Positions 29,250 to 38,667 of a DNA stretch of 64,000 bases are shown here, in pieces (position 1 is the stretch's first letter; each line of letters begins with the position of its first letter). Source of the stretch: Bog-473 sp963753115 (GTDB lineage Bacteria; Actinomycetota; Acidimicrobiia; Acidimicrobiales; RAAP-2); assembly GCA_963753115.1 (NCBI GenBank), contig CAVWBB010000013.1, positions 248,001-312,000 of the forward strand, in the 5' to 3' direction. The notes beneath the pieces are model-generated. The model was not told the DNA's origin, did no database searches, and worked only from the letters and a program-made list of their open reading frames with translations. Both the position numbers and the translations under genes were made by a program.

Positions 29250-31801
29250 CCGTGACGCCGGAGAGCGGCGAGCACGCACGCCTGTTCGACTTCACCGACG
29301 AGGAGGCGGGCGCGGCCGCCGCCGCCGCCGAGGACGAAGCGGTGGGCACGACTGACCCGGAGACCCCCGCGACAGGGGACGCGACCACCGGGGACGCGAC
29401 GGCCGGGGCAACCACCGGCGAGGCCCGTCGCGCAGTCGACACCGCTGTCGAGGGTGCCGACGACGGCCGGCGACGACGCCGGCGCACGGCCACGGCGACC
29501 GGCGCGTTCTCGGGCCGGCCGGCCGCACTGGTCGACGACCTGACCATCCCGCAACGTGCCGCGGTCGAGCACCGGGGCGGACCGTTGCTGATCATTGCCG
29601 GCGCCGGCTCGGGCAAGACGCGCGTGCTGACCCGCCGCATCGCCCACCTGCTCGCCACCGGGGACGCGCCGCCCTGGGGCATTCTGGCCATCACCTTCAC
29701 CAACAAGGCAGCCGGCGAAATGCGCACCCGCGTCGCCGACCTGGTCGGACCGCCGGCCGAGAAGATGTGGGTCTCGACCTTCCACTCGGCCTGCCTCCGC
29801 ATCCTGCGCACCAATGCCGACCGGCTCGGTTACCGGTCGGCCTTCACCGTCTATGACGACACCGACTCCCGCCGCCTGATCGAGATGATCACGGCCGAGC
29901 TCGGCTTCGACCAGAAGCGTCTGCCGTCGCGGGCGGTGCAGGGCGTCATCAGCCAGGCCAAGTCAGAGCTGATCGACTTCGAGGCGTTCCGCGAGGACGC
30001 GCGCAGCGGACCCGACCCTTTCCGCAAGCGCATCGCCGACATCTACGCGCAGTACCAGACGCGCCTGTTGGCGGCCAACGCCTTCGATTTCGACGATCTG
30101 CTCATGGTGACGGCGAACCTGCTGCAAGCTTGTGACGACGTGCGCGCGTCGTACCAGGAGCGCTTCCGGCACATCCTCGTCGACGAGTTCCAGGACACCA
30201 ACCACGCGCAGAACGAGATCGTCAAGCTGCTGGGCGAGGCCCACGGCAACGTCTGCGTCGTCGGCGACTCCGACCAGTCCGTCTACCGCTGGCGCGGCGC
30301 AGACATCCGCAACATCCTCGAGTTCGAGCGCGCCTTCCCCAACGTGACGACGATCATGCTCGAGCAGAACTTCCGCTCGACCCAGACGATCCTCGATGCG
30401 GCCAACGCCGTGATCGCCAACAACGTCGGCCGCCAGCCCAAGGAGCTCTTCACCGTCGGCGACACCGGCGGCCCCGTCACGCGGTACCGCGCCGAGGACG
30501 AGCGCGACGAGGCGAACTGGGTCGCCAGCGAGATCCTGCGTCTGCATGCGTCCGCCGGCCTCACGTGGGGTGACTGCGCCGTCTTCTACCGCACCAACGC
30601 GCAGAGCCTCCCGCTCGAGACCTCAATGAAGTTCAGCGGCATCCCCTACAAGGTGGTGGGTGGGGCCAAGTTCTACGACCGCCGGGAGATCAAGGACATC
30701 CTCGCCTTCGTCCGCCTGCTGGCCAACCCCGACGACGAGGTCTCCGCCCGACGCATCGTCAACGTCCCCAAGCGCGGCATCGGCGACACCTCGGTGGCCC
30801 GGCTGGCCGCCTGGGCCCAGGTCGAGCACGTCCCCTTCAGCGAGGCCATCGACCGCGCCGAGGAGGCCGGCCTGTCGGGCAAGGCTCTCAAAGGGGCCGA
30901 GCAGCTCTCGAAGACGCTGGCCGAGCTGCGGCCCCTCGTGCAGACCGTGAACCCGGCCGACTTCGTGCAGCTGGTGGCCGAGCGGACGGGTTACCTCGCC
31001 GAGCTGGTGGCCGAGCACAACCACGAGGCGGACGGGCGCATTGAGAACCTGGCCGAGCTGGCCACCCAGGCCTCCGACTTCGACGACGTCATGGGATTCC
31101 TGGAGACGGTGGCGCTCGTGGCGGACTCCGACGAGATCGACAGCGACGGCACCCGGGTCTCCCTCATGACGCTGCACACGGCCAAGGGTCTCGAGTACCC
31201 CGCCGTCTTCGTGGTCGGGCTCGAGGAGGGGATCTTCCCGCACTTCCGCTCGCTGTCCGAGCCGAGCGAGCTGGAAGAGGAGCGCCGACTCTTCTACGTG
31301 GGCATCACCCGGGCCCGCCAGCATCTGGCGATTTCGCACGCCTGGTCGCGCACGACCTGGGGCCGCACCCAGCCGGCCATGCCCAGCCGCTTCGTCACCG
31401 AGGTGCCGTCGCACCTGGTCGAGGACGTGGGCCTCGGCTCGCCCCGGCGGGGCACCGGGTACGACACCCTCTCGGGCGAGGAACACCTACCGGGGGCCGT
31501 CTTCTCGCCGGCCGTGCCGCTGGCCACTGCCTCCCGGGTCCGGGCTGGTGGTGTCCGGGCGGTGGCCAAGGCAGGCAGGGCGGACGCGGTTCGGCCGGTG
31601 CCCCGGCCGGCCCCCGGGGCAGCACCGGCGCCGAGGACCTCGGACTCAAGGCGGGCGACGAGGTCGTCCATGACCACTGGGGCCGCGGCGATCGTCATCA
31701 GCGCCAAGGGTGAGGGATCCCGCGCCCAGGCCACGGTGCGCTTCGACTCGGTCGGCAAGAAGAACCTCCTCCTCACGGCGACGCCGCTGCGCAGGGCGTG
31801 A
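29246..31801 (+). CDS. pcrA: ATP-dependent DNA helicase PcrA/UvrD
   Basis: SF1A 3'-5' helicase of about 851 residues for repair and replication restart. An acidic, Ala/Thr-rich N-terminal extension of about 90 residues precedes the core. Motifs: Q-motif region LTIPQRAAV, Walker A GAGSGKT (about residue 118), Ia ITFTNKAAGEM, II DEFQDTN, III GDSDQSVYRWRGA, IV EQNFRS, V TLHTAKGLE, VI YVGITRARQ. The GTG at 29246 overlaps the guaA stop; GTG 29252 is an alternative. Near the end (about 31610-31690) two opposite indels put the conserved KAGDEVVHDHWGRG RNAP-binding/Tudor-like segment out of frame before SVGKKNLLL resumes. Confidence 0.95.
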   Translation: MTVTPESGEHARLFDFTDEEAGAAAAAAEDEAVGTTDPETPATGDATTGDATAGATTGEARRAVDTAVEGADDGRRRRRRTATATGAFSGRPAALVDDLTIPQRAAVEHRGGPLLIIAGAGSGKTRVLTRRIAHLLATGDAPPWGILAITFTNKAAGEMRTRVADLVGPPAEKMWVSTFHSACLRILRTNADRLGYRSAFTVYDDTDSRRLIEMITAELGFDQKRLPSRAVQGVISQAKSELIDFEAFREDARSGPDPFRKRIADIYAQYQTRLLAANAFDFDDLLMVTANLLQACDDVRASYQERFRHILVDEFQDTNHAQNEIVKLLGEAHGNVCVVGDSDQSVYRWRGADIRNILEFERAFPNVTTIMLEQNFRSTQTILDAANAVIANNVGRQPKELFTVGDTGGPVTRYRAEDERDEANWVASEILRLHASAGLTWGDCAVFYRTNAQSLPLETSMKFSGIPYKVVGGAKFYDRREIKDILAFVRLLANPDDEVSARRIVNVPKRGIGDTSVARLAAWAQVEHVPFSEAIDRAEEAGLSGKALKGAEQLSKTLAELRPLVQTVNPADFVQLVAERTGYLAELVAEHNHEADGRIENLAELATQASDFDDVMGFLETVALVADSDEIDSDGTRVSLMTLHTAKGLEYPAVFVVGLEEGIFPHFRSLSEPSELEEERRLFYVGITRARQHLAISHAWSRTTWGRTQPAMPSRFVTEVPSHLVEDVGLGSPRRGTGYDTLSGEEHLPGAVFSPAVPLATASRVRAGGVRAVAKAGRADAVRPVPRPAPGAAPAPRTSDSRRATRSSMTTGAAAIVISAKGEGSRAQATVRFDSVGKKNLLLTATPLRRA

Positions 31802-31851
31802 TCGTTCCTGGTCTGGCGTCCGGACCAGGGCATCCGTATCCTGGGCAGCGC

Positions 31852-32268
31852 ATGAAACGTCCGTACAGGGTGGTCGTGGCCAAGCCCGGTCTCGACGGCC
31901 ACGATCGGGGAGCCAAGGTCATCGCCCGGGCCCTGCGTGACGCCGGGTTCGAGGTCGTCTACACGGGCCTCCACCAGACGCCCGAGCAGGTGGTCCAGGC
32001 CGTCGTCCAGGAGGACGCCGACGCCGTCGGGCTCTCGCTGCTCTCCGGGGCGCACCTCACGCTGGTGCCCAGGGTGGTCAAACTGCTGGCGGACGCCGGC
32101 CGCGGCGACGTGCTCGTCTTGGTGGGCGGCATCATCCCCGAAGGCGACATCCCCGTCCTGCAGGACCAGGGCGTGGCGCATGTCTTCACTCCCGGCGCAC
32201 CGCTCGACTCCATCGGCTCCTGGCTGTCGGAGGCCCTCGACCAGCGCGAGGAGGCGCTGGGGGCCTGA
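31852..32268 (+). CDS. Cobalamin-binding small subunit of acyl-CoA mutase
   Basis: 138-residue stand-alone B12-binding domain. GLDGHDRGAKVIARALRDAGFEV contains DxHxxG, where His is the lower cobalt ligand, followed by SLLSGAH and LVGGIIPEGD. Such small subunits pair with a separate large catalytic subunit in split methylmalonyl-CoA or related acyl-CoA mutases. The large subunit is not in this window. It lies just before sucCD, fitting a path from methylmalonyl-CoA to succinyl-CoA to succinate. Exact acyl specificity is not determinable here. Confidence 0.88.
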   Translation: MKRPYRVVVAKPGLDGHDRGAKVIARALRDAGFEVVYTGLHQTPEQVVQAVVQEDADAVGLSLLSGAHLTLVPRVVKLLADAGRGDVLVLVGGIIPEGDIPVLQDQGVAHVFTPGAPLDSIGSWLSEALDQREEALGA

Positions 32269-32344
32269 CGCCTTTTTCGCCGCACCCGCTTCCCCCCACC
32301 CCTAGACGCGCCGTCGCGCGAGAGACAAGGAGACAGCACCCAAA

Positions 32345-33487
32345 GTGGATCTGTACGAGTACCAGGGTAAGCAGTACTTCGCCCGCTTCGGCATCCCCAC
32401 CTCACCGGGAGGCGTGGCCGACACGGTGGACGAGGCCGTCGAGCAGGCCGAGTCCGCGGGCTACCCCGTCGTCGTCAAGGCGCAGGTGAAGGTGGGTGGC
32501 CGCGGCAAGGCCGGTGGCGTGAAGCTGGCCGCCGACGCCGACGAGGTCCGCCTGCACGCCGGGAACATCCTCGGGCTCGACATCAAGGGTCACGTAGTCA
32601 AGCGCTTGTGGGTCGAGCATGCCTCGGACATCGCCAAGGAGTACTACGCCAGCTTCACGCTCGACCGGCAGGCCAAGATGCACCTCGGCATGCTCTCGGC
32701 GGAAGGTGGCGTCGAGATCGAAGAGGTGGCGGAGACCAACCCCGACGCCATCGCCAAGATCCACATCGACCCGGTGACCGGGCTGAGTGAGGAAGCGGCC
32801 CGCGAGTGGGTCGACCGGGCCAACCTCGACCCTGAAGCGCGGGAGCAGGCGGCGACACTGCTCGTGCGCCTCTACCACTGCTACGTCGAAGGCGACTGTG
32901 ACCTGGCCGAGATCAACCCGTTGATCCTCACGCCCGAGGGCAAGGTGCACGCGCTCGACGCCAAGGTGACCCTCGATGAGAACGCCACCTTCCGCCACCC
33001 CGAGTGGGAGGAGTACGAGGACGACTCCGACATCGACCCCCGCGAGAGGATGGCCAAGGAGAGGGGTCTGAACTACATCGGCCTCTCGGGCGACGTCGGC
33101 ATCATTGCCAACGGCGCCGGTCTGGCCATGAGCACGCTCGACGTCGTGACCCAGGCGGGCGGCGCAGCGGCCAACTTCCTCGACATCGGCGGTGGCGCCA
33201 ACGCCGATGTGATGGCCGCCGCGCTCGAGGTGATCAACGCCGACCCGGCGGTGAAATCCATTCTCGTCAACATCTTCGGTGGCATCACGCGGGTCGACGA
33301 TGTGGCGAACGGCATCATTGAGGCCATGAGCCGGGTCAAGCTGAGCTCACCTGTCGTCATGCGCCTCGACGGCACCAATGCGGTCGAGGGACGAGCACTG
33401 CTGGCCGATCACCTGTCGGACACCCTCATCGCCGAGCCCACCATGCTCGAAGCCGCTCGCCGGGCCGTCAGCCTGGCCTCGGCATAG
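32345..33487 (+). CDS. sucC: Succinyl-CoA synthetase beta subunit
   Basis: ATP-grasp subunit (380 residues) that makes ATP or GTP from succinyl-CoA in the TCA cycle. It starts DLYEYQGKQYFARFGIPTSPGG and has VVKAQVKVGGRGKAGGVKLA for nucleotide binding, EINPLIL, and NIFGGITRVDDVANGI near the C-terminus for the phosphohistidine-facing helix. The GTG start follows AAGGAG about 16 bases upstream. sucD lies 46 bases downstream. All family landmarks are intact. Confidence 0.97.
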   Translation: MDLYEYQGKQYFARFGIPTSPGGVADTVDEAVEQAESAGYPVVVKAQVKVGGRGKAGGVKLAADADEVRLHAGNILGLDIKGHVVKRLWVEHASDIAKEYYASFTLDRQAKMHLGMLSAEGGVEIEEVAETNPDAIAKIHIDPVTGLSEEAAREWVDRANLDPEAREQAATLLVRLYHCYVEGDCDLAEINPLILTPEGKVHALDAKVTLDENATFRHPEWEEYEDDSDIDPRERMAKERGLNYIGLSGDVGIIANGAGLAMSTLDVVTQAGGAAANFLDIGGGANADVMAAALEVINADPAVKSILVNIFGGITRVDDVANGIIEAMSRVKLSSPVVMRLDGTNAVEGRALLADHLSDTLIAEPTMLEAARRAVSLASA

Positions 33488-33533
33488 GCACCCCGGACCC
33501 GAGACTCGACAGACAGAGAGAACAGGAACCAAC

Positions 33534-34424
33534 GTGAGCATCTTCGTCGACGAGACGACAAAGGTCGTGATCCAGGGCATCAGCCCGACGAGCCAGGGGC
33601 TCTATCACGGCCTGCGCAACAAGGCGTACGGCACCAAGGTCGTGGGCGGCACCAACCCCAAGCGGGGTGGTGAGGAGATCGAGGGCATCCCGGTCTTCGC
33701 ATCGGTGGCCGAGGCGGTGAAGGAGACCGGCGCGACAGCATCCTTCATCTCCGTGCCACCGCGGGGCGCCGCCGACGCCATCATTGAGGCGGCAGAGGCC
33801 GGCATCGCCTTCATCGTCTGCATCACCGAGGGCATCCCGGCCCAGGACGAGGCCGTGGCCTACAACCGCCTGGTGCAGGAGTTCCCGGGCAGTCGCCTCC
33901 TCGGACCGAACTGTCCGGGGATTATCAGCCCCGGGAAGTGCAACATCGGCATCACGTCGGGGGACATCGCGCTTCCGGGAGGACCGGTGGGTATCGTCTC
34001 GCGGTCCGGCACGCTGACCTACCAGGCCCTGCACGAGCTCTCCCAGCAGGGCATCGGGCAGACCACGTGCGTCGGCATCGGGGGCGACCCCGTGCCCGGC
34101 ACCAACTTCATCGACTGTCTGGCCGCGTTCGAGGCTGACCCGGAGACCAAGGCCGTCATGATGATCGGCGAGATCGGGGGCTCCGAAGAGGAGCGCGCCG
34201 CCGACTTCATCGCGTCGAGTATGACCAAGCCCGTGGCTGCGTACATCGCCGGCGTCACCGCGCCCCCCGGGCGCAAGATGGGCCACGCCGGCGCCATCAT
34301 CTCCGGCTCTGCGGGGACCGCCCAGGCCAAAATGGAAGCGCTGTCCGCCGCCGGCGTCCAGGTTGCGCAGAACCCGACGGAGTGCGGCGAGAAGATGGTC
34401 GCGATCGTGCGGGGCCTGGGCTAG
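33534..34424 (+). CDS. sucD: Succinyl-CoA synthetase alpha subunit
   Basis: 296-residue CoA-binding subunit carrying the phosphorylated histidine in GRKMGHAGAIISG. Other landmarks are QGISPTSQG at the start, the GGTNPKRGGEE CoA loop, LLGPNCPGIISPG, SRSGTLTYQ and GIGGDPVPG. The GTG at 33534 gives the family N-terminus (SIFVDETTKVVIQG). It forms the heterodimer with SucC. A heptamer repeat array begins 6 bases after the stop. Confidence 0.97.
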   Translation: MSIFVDETTKVVIQGISPTSQGLYHGLRNKAYGTKVVGGTNPKRGGEEIEGIPVFASVAEAVKETGATASFISVPPRGAADAIIEAAEAGIAFIVCITEGIPAQDEAVAYNRLVQEFPGSRLLGPNCPGIISPGKCNIGITSGDIALPGGPVGIVSRSGTLTYQALHELSQQGIGQTTCVGIGGDPVPGTNFIDCLAAFEADPETKAVMMIGEIGGSEEERAADFIASSMTKPVAAYIAGVTAPPGRKMGHAGAIISGSAGTAQAKMEALSAAGVQVAQNPTECGEKMVAIVRGLG

Positions 34425-34430
34425 ACCCCG

Positions 34431-34472
34431 CACATCGCACATCGCACATCGCACATCGCACATCGCACATCG
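34431..34472. repeat. Six tandem copies of a 7-bp unit
   Basis: cacatcg is repeated six times without mismatch directly after sucD, in the gap before the convergent membrane-protein gene. Heptamer arrays change length by polymerase slippage. Here it is intergenic, so it would alter only the 3' untranslated region or a terminator; no hairpin or coding link is seen. Confidence 0.95.
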
Positions 34473-34546
34473 CCTCCTGCCGGACGTCGCTCTGATGGCG
34501 GCCGCGACCCCGCCGGTGTGCCCGTCTGGCGGTGAGGGCGCGGCGG

Positions 34547-35254
34547 CTACGTCGTCACAAGCCGTGCGTCGGTCGGGCCTCCCGTCGCCGACGTCGCCCT
34601 GGACTCCGGTGACTGGCCGAGCGTGCCGCGACGCTGCTTGGTGGCGATGACGAAGCCCGTGGCGATGAGCCAGATCGGAAAGCCGAACAGGAAGTCGACG
34701 AAGGCGAGCGGGCCGCCCAACGCCAACACGCCCACCAGGATCGAATACCAGCCGAGCGTCTTGGGGAGTGGCGCCACGTCCCGGTTGAGCAGGATGGCCA
34801 ATCCGGCGGTCAGGGTGACGGTGCACATGCCGAAGATGATCGCCAGCTCGTTGTTGTCGCTGAAGAAGTTGAGCACCTTCACGATCGCGTACTCGTGGTT
34901 GTGCGCAGCAAGGACCAGGGTCACCTGGAACGTCCCGAGCACGACGATGCCGGCGACGAGGATGATGCCGGCGGCGAACGACGCGTTGGGCCACAGATCT
35001 CCGCTCCCCGCCTGGCGCAGGACCGACCGCAGCTGGGTTGCGTAGATCAGCATGAACGCCAAGCCCAGCCCCACGAGATAGATGGACGCCCAGTTCTGCG
35101 TTGCGTGGGCGTTGTACCAGTGCGCCACGACCGCGCCCGATGCGTTCTCACCCGGCGCTCCGCTTCCCAGCGGCCCGAACCCTACGAAGAGGGGCACCAC
35201 CACCAAAATGCCGATGAAGCCCATCCACCGGCTCACTCCTGCCGCTTTCATCAC
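34547..35254 (-). CDS. Multi-pass membrane protein of unknown function
   Basis: 235 residues with about six hydrophobic segments, for example WMGFIGILVVVPLFVGF, SIYLVGLGLAFMLIY, FAAGIILVAGIVVLG, LAIIFGMCTVTLTAG and FPIWLIATGFVIA. An extracytoplasmic loop follows the first helix (AHWYNAHATQNW). No catalytic motif is recognised; the topology is like small DUF4386-type proteins, but I cannot name a family with confidence. It is divergent from the potassium-channel gene and convergent with sucD. Confidence 0.7.
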   Translation of the reverse strand: MMKAAGVSRWMGFIGILVVVPLFVGFGPLGSGAPGENASGAVVAHWYNAHATQNWASIYLVGLGLAFMLIYATQLRSVLRQAGSGDLWPNASFAAGIILVAGIVVLGTFQVTLVLAAHNHEYAIVKVLNFFSDNNELAIIFGMCTVTLTAGLAILLNRDVAPLPKTLGWYSILVGVLALGGPLAFVDFLFGFPIWLIATGFVIATKQRRGTLGQSPESRATSATGGPTDARLVTT

Positions 35255-35475
35255 TATCCCTCCCTTTGTCCGTTCTGCCGGACATGCGGGATCGTGACCC
35301 AGCGTGCGCCTCTGGAGGCGCTCGCCCGCACGCTCCTGCCGCCAGTGTGCGCCCCCCTTCGCCGGGCAAAAAGGGGGTTAGCACGGACCTGGGAACGGGT
35401 GGCTACCACTACCCTCAGCCATGCACCCGCCAGCCCGGCATACCCCACCGAGAGCGCCTGTCTCGTTAGCGTCTG

Positions 35476-36108
35476 GTGACAATGGAAGAAAGCCCGGCGC
35501 CGGGAGCGACAGGATCACGCACCCCGCGGAGGGGTAAGAACCGCATACCGGCGTCAGCGGTCAGCCTGTCGGACCTCGACAAGACGCAACGGCGGCGGGC
35601 CATTGCCTACTCCGGCGTCATTGTCGTCTCCTCCTGGATCCTCATCTTCGGTGCCTTCTTCGCGCTGCCCATCGGTCACGAGTCCGGACTACGGGCCGTG
35701 CTTCGCCTCGGCGCCGATATTGCGCTCATCGGTGCGGTGTTCGCCTGGCAGATCCGCCGGATCGCCTTCGCGGAACTCCCGGAGCTGCGCGCCGTCGAGG
35801 CCCTCGGCGTCGTCATCGCGCTCTTCCTCGTCCTCTTCGCCGCGATCTACCTCTCGCTCTCGCACGGGAACGGCGGGACCTTCAGCGAGCCGCTGGACCA
35901 CATACGGGCCATCTACCTGACGATCACCGTCTTCTCGACGGTGGGGTTCGGCGACATCACGCCGAGAACCGACGGCGCACGAGTCCTGGTGTCGGCACAG
36001 ATGCTTCTGGATCTGGTCATCATCGGCGTCGGGGTCCGGCTGCTCTTCAGCGCGGCAAAGAGCAGGATTTCGCCCGCTGCGCCACGGCCGGTCGACGGGA
36101 GCGACTGA
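35476..36108 (+). CDS. Two-pore-helix ion channel (voltage-independent K+ channel type)
   Basis: 210-residue protein with an N-terminal basic region, two hydrophobic segments (about residues 40-95), an RRIAF linker, and the pore module: a helix (LGVVIALFLVLFAAIYLSL), then TITVFSTVGFGDITPRTDGAR holding the K+ selectivity filter TVGFGD, then a final helix. The ion_trans_2 pore fold is clear. There is no RCK domain, so gating is unknown. Starts at GTG 35476 or ATG 35482; neither has a strong ribosome-binding site, and a leaderless start is possible. It converges with the anchor-A gene. Confidence 0.85.
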   Translation: MTMEESPAPGATGSRTPRRGKNRIPASAVSLSDLDKTQRRRAIAYSGVIVVSSWILIFGAFFALPIGHESGLRAVLRLGADIALIGAVFAWQIRRIAFAELPELRAVEALGVVIALFLVLFAAIYLSLSHGNGGTFSEPLDHIRAIYLTITVFSTVGFGDITPRTDGARVLVSAQMLLDLVIIGVGVRLLFSAAKSRISPAAPRPVDGSD

Positions 36109-36140
36109 GCCGGGGCGACGCCCCGGCGTGGCCGATGCCC

Positions 36141-37370
36141 TCAGTCGATGGGCACCGTCGCCCGCGCAACCTTGGGCTCGCCGCTCCGGCGACGCACCAT
36201 GAGCCCCGCCAGGGTCACCAGGCCGAGCCCGCCCACGGCGATCGGGAGCCCCTCGGAGAGGGCGGGCAGCGGATCGACGGTATTCGGGATCGGCTCGCCG
36301 TAACCGAAGGGATCGAAGCCACTCTGCTCGCTGCCGGAGAGTGAGGCCACGAAGAGGCTGCCGTCGAAGGCTCCATTGTTCGAGAGCGTGACCGCCGAGG
36401 TGGGGGCGACGACCGTTCCCTGCCACGCACCGATGGTCAAGGCATACCCCGACAGGAAGCTCGTGGGTGCGAAATTCCAGACAGTGTTGTCGCGCTCCTG
36501 CCCGATCGTCGAGGTGTTGTCACCCTGGCTGGGCTGAGTGCCACAGTTGCCGTTACTCCAGCTCGCCGGCGTGGGCGCGGTGTTCGGGCAGCCGTAGAAG
36601 ATGCCGGAGCTGACGCCAGAGAGGTTGAGCGACGCAGCGTGGTCAGCGGATGGCTGCACCTCTATGAGGCTGGTGGACCCCGCCGGGACGCTGAAGTCGA
36701 GACGTTGCGCCGCCGCCAGCTGGTCGGCGGTCACACTGAAGACATTCACGCTTCCCGTGCCCCAAAATCCAAGGACCGCAGTGAACGGCGACGAGAACCC
36801 GACACCGTTCACCGTCCCGGTCGTGCTGCTGGCACTGGGGCCGTAGTTGTTGGAGCAGGCGACGAGGGCGCTGCCGATGGACGAAAAGCTGAACGGCAGG
36901 GTTCCGGCACCGCCACCGACGGTCTTGCCGGCGCCAGACTGGTTCAGGTTGACGGGCCCACCCGCCGTGCCCGCCACGACGGCGCTTCCCTTGTTGACGT
37001 TCAGCTGGCCGGTCTCATTGCCACCTATGAGGGTCGTGAGTTGGTTGGCCGGGGGCGTGATGCCATTCCCGACGGACCAGTTGGTCGCGGTCAACGCACC
37101 GCCGTAGGCGACGGAGCCTCCGGCATCGGAGCCTGAGCGGGCCGCATCACCGGTGGTGAACTCGCTGAATTGATACGTGTGCGAGTCCGTCCCGCTGATG
37201 TCGAGTGTCCCGCAGTTCAGCGAAGCAGGGTTCGCCGCCCCTGCGCTCGTGACCGGGCCCGTTGCGAACGATCCGACGGTGAGGGAGAGGGCGCCGAGCA
37301 GGCCAACCCCGATAACACCAGCACCAGCGCGGGTCCGCCTGCCTCGTGGCCGGGGGTGCCAGAGTCCCAT
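36141..37370 (-). CDS. Choice-of-anchor A family surface protein
   Basis: 409-residue exported protein. A basic start and signal segment (VIGVGLLGALSLTVGSF, cleavage near TSAGA) precede a choice-of-anchor A beta-rich adhesin domain, recognised by the late segment TVWNFAPTSFLSGYALTIGAWQG (shown in part here), VVAPTSAVTLSNNGAFDGSLF and SLSG. The C-terminus has a short Pro-rich stretch (NTVDPLPALSE), a hydrophobic helix (LPIAVGGLGLVTLAGLM) and VRRRSGEP, a membrane or sortase/exosortase anchor without LPxTG. It is divergently placed from nothing close; the next leftward gene is 91 bases upstream. Likely a cell-surface adhesin. Confidence 0.78.
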   Translation of the reverse strand: MGLWHPRPRGRRTRAGAGVIGVGLLGALSLTVGSFATGPVTSAGAANPASLNCGTLDISGTDSHTYQFSEFTTGDAARSGSDAGGSVAYGGALTATNWSVGNGITPPANQLTTLIGGNETGQLNVNKGSAVVAGTAGGPVNLNQSGAGKTVGGGAGTLPFSFSSIGSALVACSNNYGPSASSTTGTVNGVGFSSPFTAVLGFWGTGSVNVFSVTADQLAAAQRLDFSVPAGSTSLIEVQPSADHAASLNLSGVSSGIFYGCPNTAPTPASWSNGNCGTQPSQGDNTSTIGQERDNTVWNFAPTSFLSGYALTIGAWQGTVVAPTSAVTLSNNGAFDGSLFVASLSGSEQSGFDPFGYGEPIPNTVDPLPALSEGLPIAVGGLGLVTLAGLMVRRRSGEPKVARATVPID

Positions 37371-37461
37371 CGGATGGAATCCTGCCGGAGGCGGGTATGC
37401 GTTGTCCGAAACTTGTGTGATGTGAGGATGAACTCTCTCCGGAATTCCGAATGTTCTCCGA

Positions 37462-38667
37462 TCAGGGGAAGGAGGAGAGAGCCGGCAGTCCGAGGTCCTG
37501 GCGCACCTGGTTGTCGGTGGTCTGCGCCGCCCCGCCCCGGATGTGCAACCCGGACAGCCAGCCCGTGACGTTGGCAGTTCCCGCCGTGGCGTAGGCCTGG
37601 AGGAAGTTCACGAGAACCTCCAGCTGTGTGTGGTCGGCCGCGATCGCAGCCGCCATCGATGGTGGCCACTGGATGAACCGGAGATCGAAGTCGTAGAGGT
37701 TGACGGCGGTGCGGTATGCCGCAACCGGGGCCGTCAGCTGGGCGGCTGTCGGCGTGTTCCCGGAGCTGACGAACACCTTCGTCGCGGCTGCATTGCCCTT
37801 CTGGAGACCTTGGGCATACTGCTCGTACTGGGTCAGCTGTGCTGTGGTGATCGGGAGCACAAACGCAGTGTGGGGAGGTTGACCCGAAGCGGACCGCGCC
37901 ACTGTCGTCGCCGTTGTCGAGGGCGGCGTGTCCGACCCGGGGTTCTTGTGCGCCATCCGGATCCCCCAAATGATCGCCACCACTGCGACAATGGCGACGA
38001 CGCAGAGGACAGCCATTTTGGTCGTGCGGTGTGACCAGGCTCGGCGAAGGGGGCCGACCGGAGCGCCGTCAGGTGAACCCGACGCAGCTTCAGGCTCCGC
38101 TTCGGGCGCGGGGAGGAGCGGGACCGATTCGTCTTCGTATCGAAGCGGCGCCACATCTGCCAGCTGGGGGTCGGCAACGAATGGAGCGTGCAGTGCAGCA
38201 GCGTCTGCTTCCTGGACAGCATCGGCGGAGAGAGCCGAAGCTGCGACGACGACCGGCACTCCTTGGGTCTCGTTCTGCGTCTCGTTGATGGTGGGTGGTT
38301 CCTCGACACGCGGTTCGTGAACGCTGGGCACGTCGGCAACAGGGGGAACCTCGGCAACAGTCAGAACTTCGGCGTGGCGAGGGACAGCGGGAACCTCCGC
38401 GGGACGCCCAGGCGGCACCTCGCGCGCTGTCGTCGAGCCTGCCTCGGCCGGCTGGACGGGGTTCCTTGCCGCGACTGGGCGCGCGCGCACTGGGGCAGCG
38501 CGCCAATCCCATGTCTGAACAGTGCGCAGCAGCGAGTCCAAGCGCTCCTCGATGGACTGGTTGCTGAAGGAGCGTGGCTCGTCGTCGGGAAGCGCCGGGG
38601 CGTCGGGGCTGGCAACCCGGCCCGACCCGTTCGTCGTCATGCCGGGGGTGTCCGTGCCGTCACTCAT
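37462..38667 (-). CDS. Single-pass membrane protein with Pro/Glu-rich cytoplasmic region
   Basis: About 401 residues, no known name. A long Pro/Ala/Val/Glu-rich N-terminal half is followed by one transmembrane segment (MAVLCVVAIVAVVAIIWGI, about residues 222-240), a Thr/Ser linker and an extracytoplasmic helical domain with FVLPITTAQLTQYEQYAQGL and IQWPPSMAAAIAADH. The ATG at 38667 is preceded by AAGGA; the frame opens 15 codons earlier. Type II topology with a large outside domain suggests an envelope-associated role. It is divergent from the GT2 gene. Confidence 0.7.
   Translation of the reverse strand: MSDGTDTPGMTTNGSGRVASPDAPALPDDEPRSFSNQSIEERLDSLLRTVQTWDWRAAPVRARPVAARNPVQPAEAGSTTAREVPPGRPAEVPAVPRHAEVLTVAEVPPVADVPSVHEPRVEEPPTINETQNETQGVPVVVAASALSADAVQEADAAALHAPFVADPQLADVAPLRYEDESVPLLPAPEAEPEAASGSPDGAPVGPLRRAWSHRTTKMAVLCVVAIVAVVAIIWGIRMAHKNPGSDTPPSTTATTVARSASGQPPHTAFVLPITTAQLTQYEQYAQGLQKGNAAATKVFVSSGNTPTAAQLTAPVAAYRTAVNLYDFDLRFIQWPPSMAAAIAADHTQLEVLVNFLQAYATAGTANVTGWLSGLHIRGGAAQTTDNQVRQDLGLPALSSFP

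Noticed and set aside
34431..34472. CRISPR array
   Set aside because: The repeat unit is only 7 bases with no spacers.
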